A DNA stretch of 6,073 nucleotides from JADHUC01 sp964617665 (lineage in GTDB: Bacteria > Planctomycetota > Planctomycetia > Pirellulales > Pirellulaceae): NCBI GenBank assembly GCA_964617665.1, contig CAZUAH010000750.1, positions 1 through 6,073 of the forward strand, in the 5' to 3' direction. Position 1 is the first letter of the stretch; each line of letters starts with the position of its first letter. Shown here one piece after another: positions 5,880-6,073 of this stretch. The position numbers and the translations under genes were made by a program. Under the pieces are notes generated by a model that made no database searches, was not told the DNA's origin, and saw only the letters and a program-made list of their open reading frames with translations.

Positions 5880-6071
5880 TCAACGCAGGATTTCGTCTAT
5901 GATGAGCTTTCCAGGAAAGTCGTCCGTTGGCTCTTTGGCTTCGCGCCCTGGGGCTTTGGCTGCACCCCATTTGTCCTTTATTTTCGCTATGTCATCCGAT
6001 CCCGGCTCCTGAACGGGATCGCTGTGAGCGTACACCAGAACGGTAGAGGGGGAGGCGCGCGCTTTGCTGAA
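5880..6071 (-). CDS. C-terminal fragment of an unrecognised gene running off the right edge
   Basis: An open minus-strand frame enters from the right edge and gives 63 residues before a TGA at 5880-5882. It has no start codon of its own that I would choose, so the beginning is outside the window. The sequence is protein-like and hydrophilic, with VLVYAHSDPVQEPGSDD followed by a Lys/Ala-rich part (KIKDKWGAAKAPGREAKE) and the ending DDFPGKLIIDEILR. By hand count GC is about 63, 46 and 60 percent at codon positions 1, 2 and 3, the pattern expected of real coding sequence in such a genome. I do not recognise the family, and no membrane segment or catalytic motif is visible. A plus-strand frame overlapping it at 5806-6012 looks less protein-like. 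It converges on the isomerase gene. Confidence 0.55.
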   Translation of the reverse strand, partial: FSKARASPSTVLVYAHSDPVQEPGSDDIAKIKDKWGAAKAPGREAKEPTDDFPGKLIIDEILR

Positions 6072-6073
6072 GG

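Noticed and set aside
5806..6012. A 68-codon plus-strand frame near the right edge
   Set aside because: It overlaps the minus-strand partial gene, whose protein-like composition and codon-position GC pattern are better; the plus frame is Arg/Ser-rich and unlike a folded protein.
1..6073. Mobile element, CRISPR array, tRNA or rRNA
   Set aside because: I found no transposase or integrase motif, no regularly spaced direct repeats, and no tRNA or rRNA signature on either strand.

Overview
The window looks like part of a planctomycete chromosome, probably a Pirellulaceae-type organism. I infer this from several traits: moderately high GC, small operons in alternating orientation, Tat-exported oxidoreductase and sugar-isomerase-like proteins, a DUF1207-type envelope protein, and a membrane-anchored Hanks-type Ser/Thr kinase with a Thr/Asp-rich juxtamembrane linker. 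Two palindromes also look to me like dispersed planctomycete intergenic repeats. The assignment rests on recognition alone; no search was run.

Layout. Positions 1-88 are a non-coding tail with a strong palindrome at 52-69. Positions 89-1153 (minus) encode a Tat-signal aldo/keto reductase, and 1156-1470 (minus) an MTH1187/YkoF-type thiamine-binding protein. The latter lies immediately upstream of the reductase, with 2 nt between stop and start, so the pair is almost certainly one operon. Positions 1471-1674 are a divergent leader region. Positions 1675-2676 (plus) encode a secreted DUF1207-family protein with a beta-barrel-like C-terminus. It converges, across a small hairpin, on the Ser/Thr kinase gene at 2698-4392 (minus). 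Positions 4393-4530 are a 138-nt divergent promoter region carrying a near-perfect palindrome. Positions 4531-5502 (plus) encode a Tat-signal hydroxypyruvate-isomerase-like TIM barrel protein. Positions 5503-5879 hold no convincing gene, only a bulged hairpin and a short kinase-like peptide remnant. Positions 5880-6071 (minus) look like the C-terminal end of a gene running off the right edge.

How the genes may work together. The thiamine-binding protein and the reductase are probably co-expressed. The kinase and the isomerase share a divergent promoter region, but nothing in the sequence proves a functional link. Two enzymes (reductase and isomerase) carry twin-arginine signals and should leave the cytoplasm folded; the DUF1207 protein has a Sec-type signal. 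The kinase is predicted to have a cytoplasmic catalytic domain and an extracytoplasmic helical sensor. This is mostly ordinary planctomycete core or peripheral genome. I do not see a defence system, mobile element, CRISPR array or biosynthetic cluster. The points most worth following up are the unlisted partial gene at the right edge, the two repeat-like palindromes, and the decayed-looking interval after the isomerase gene.
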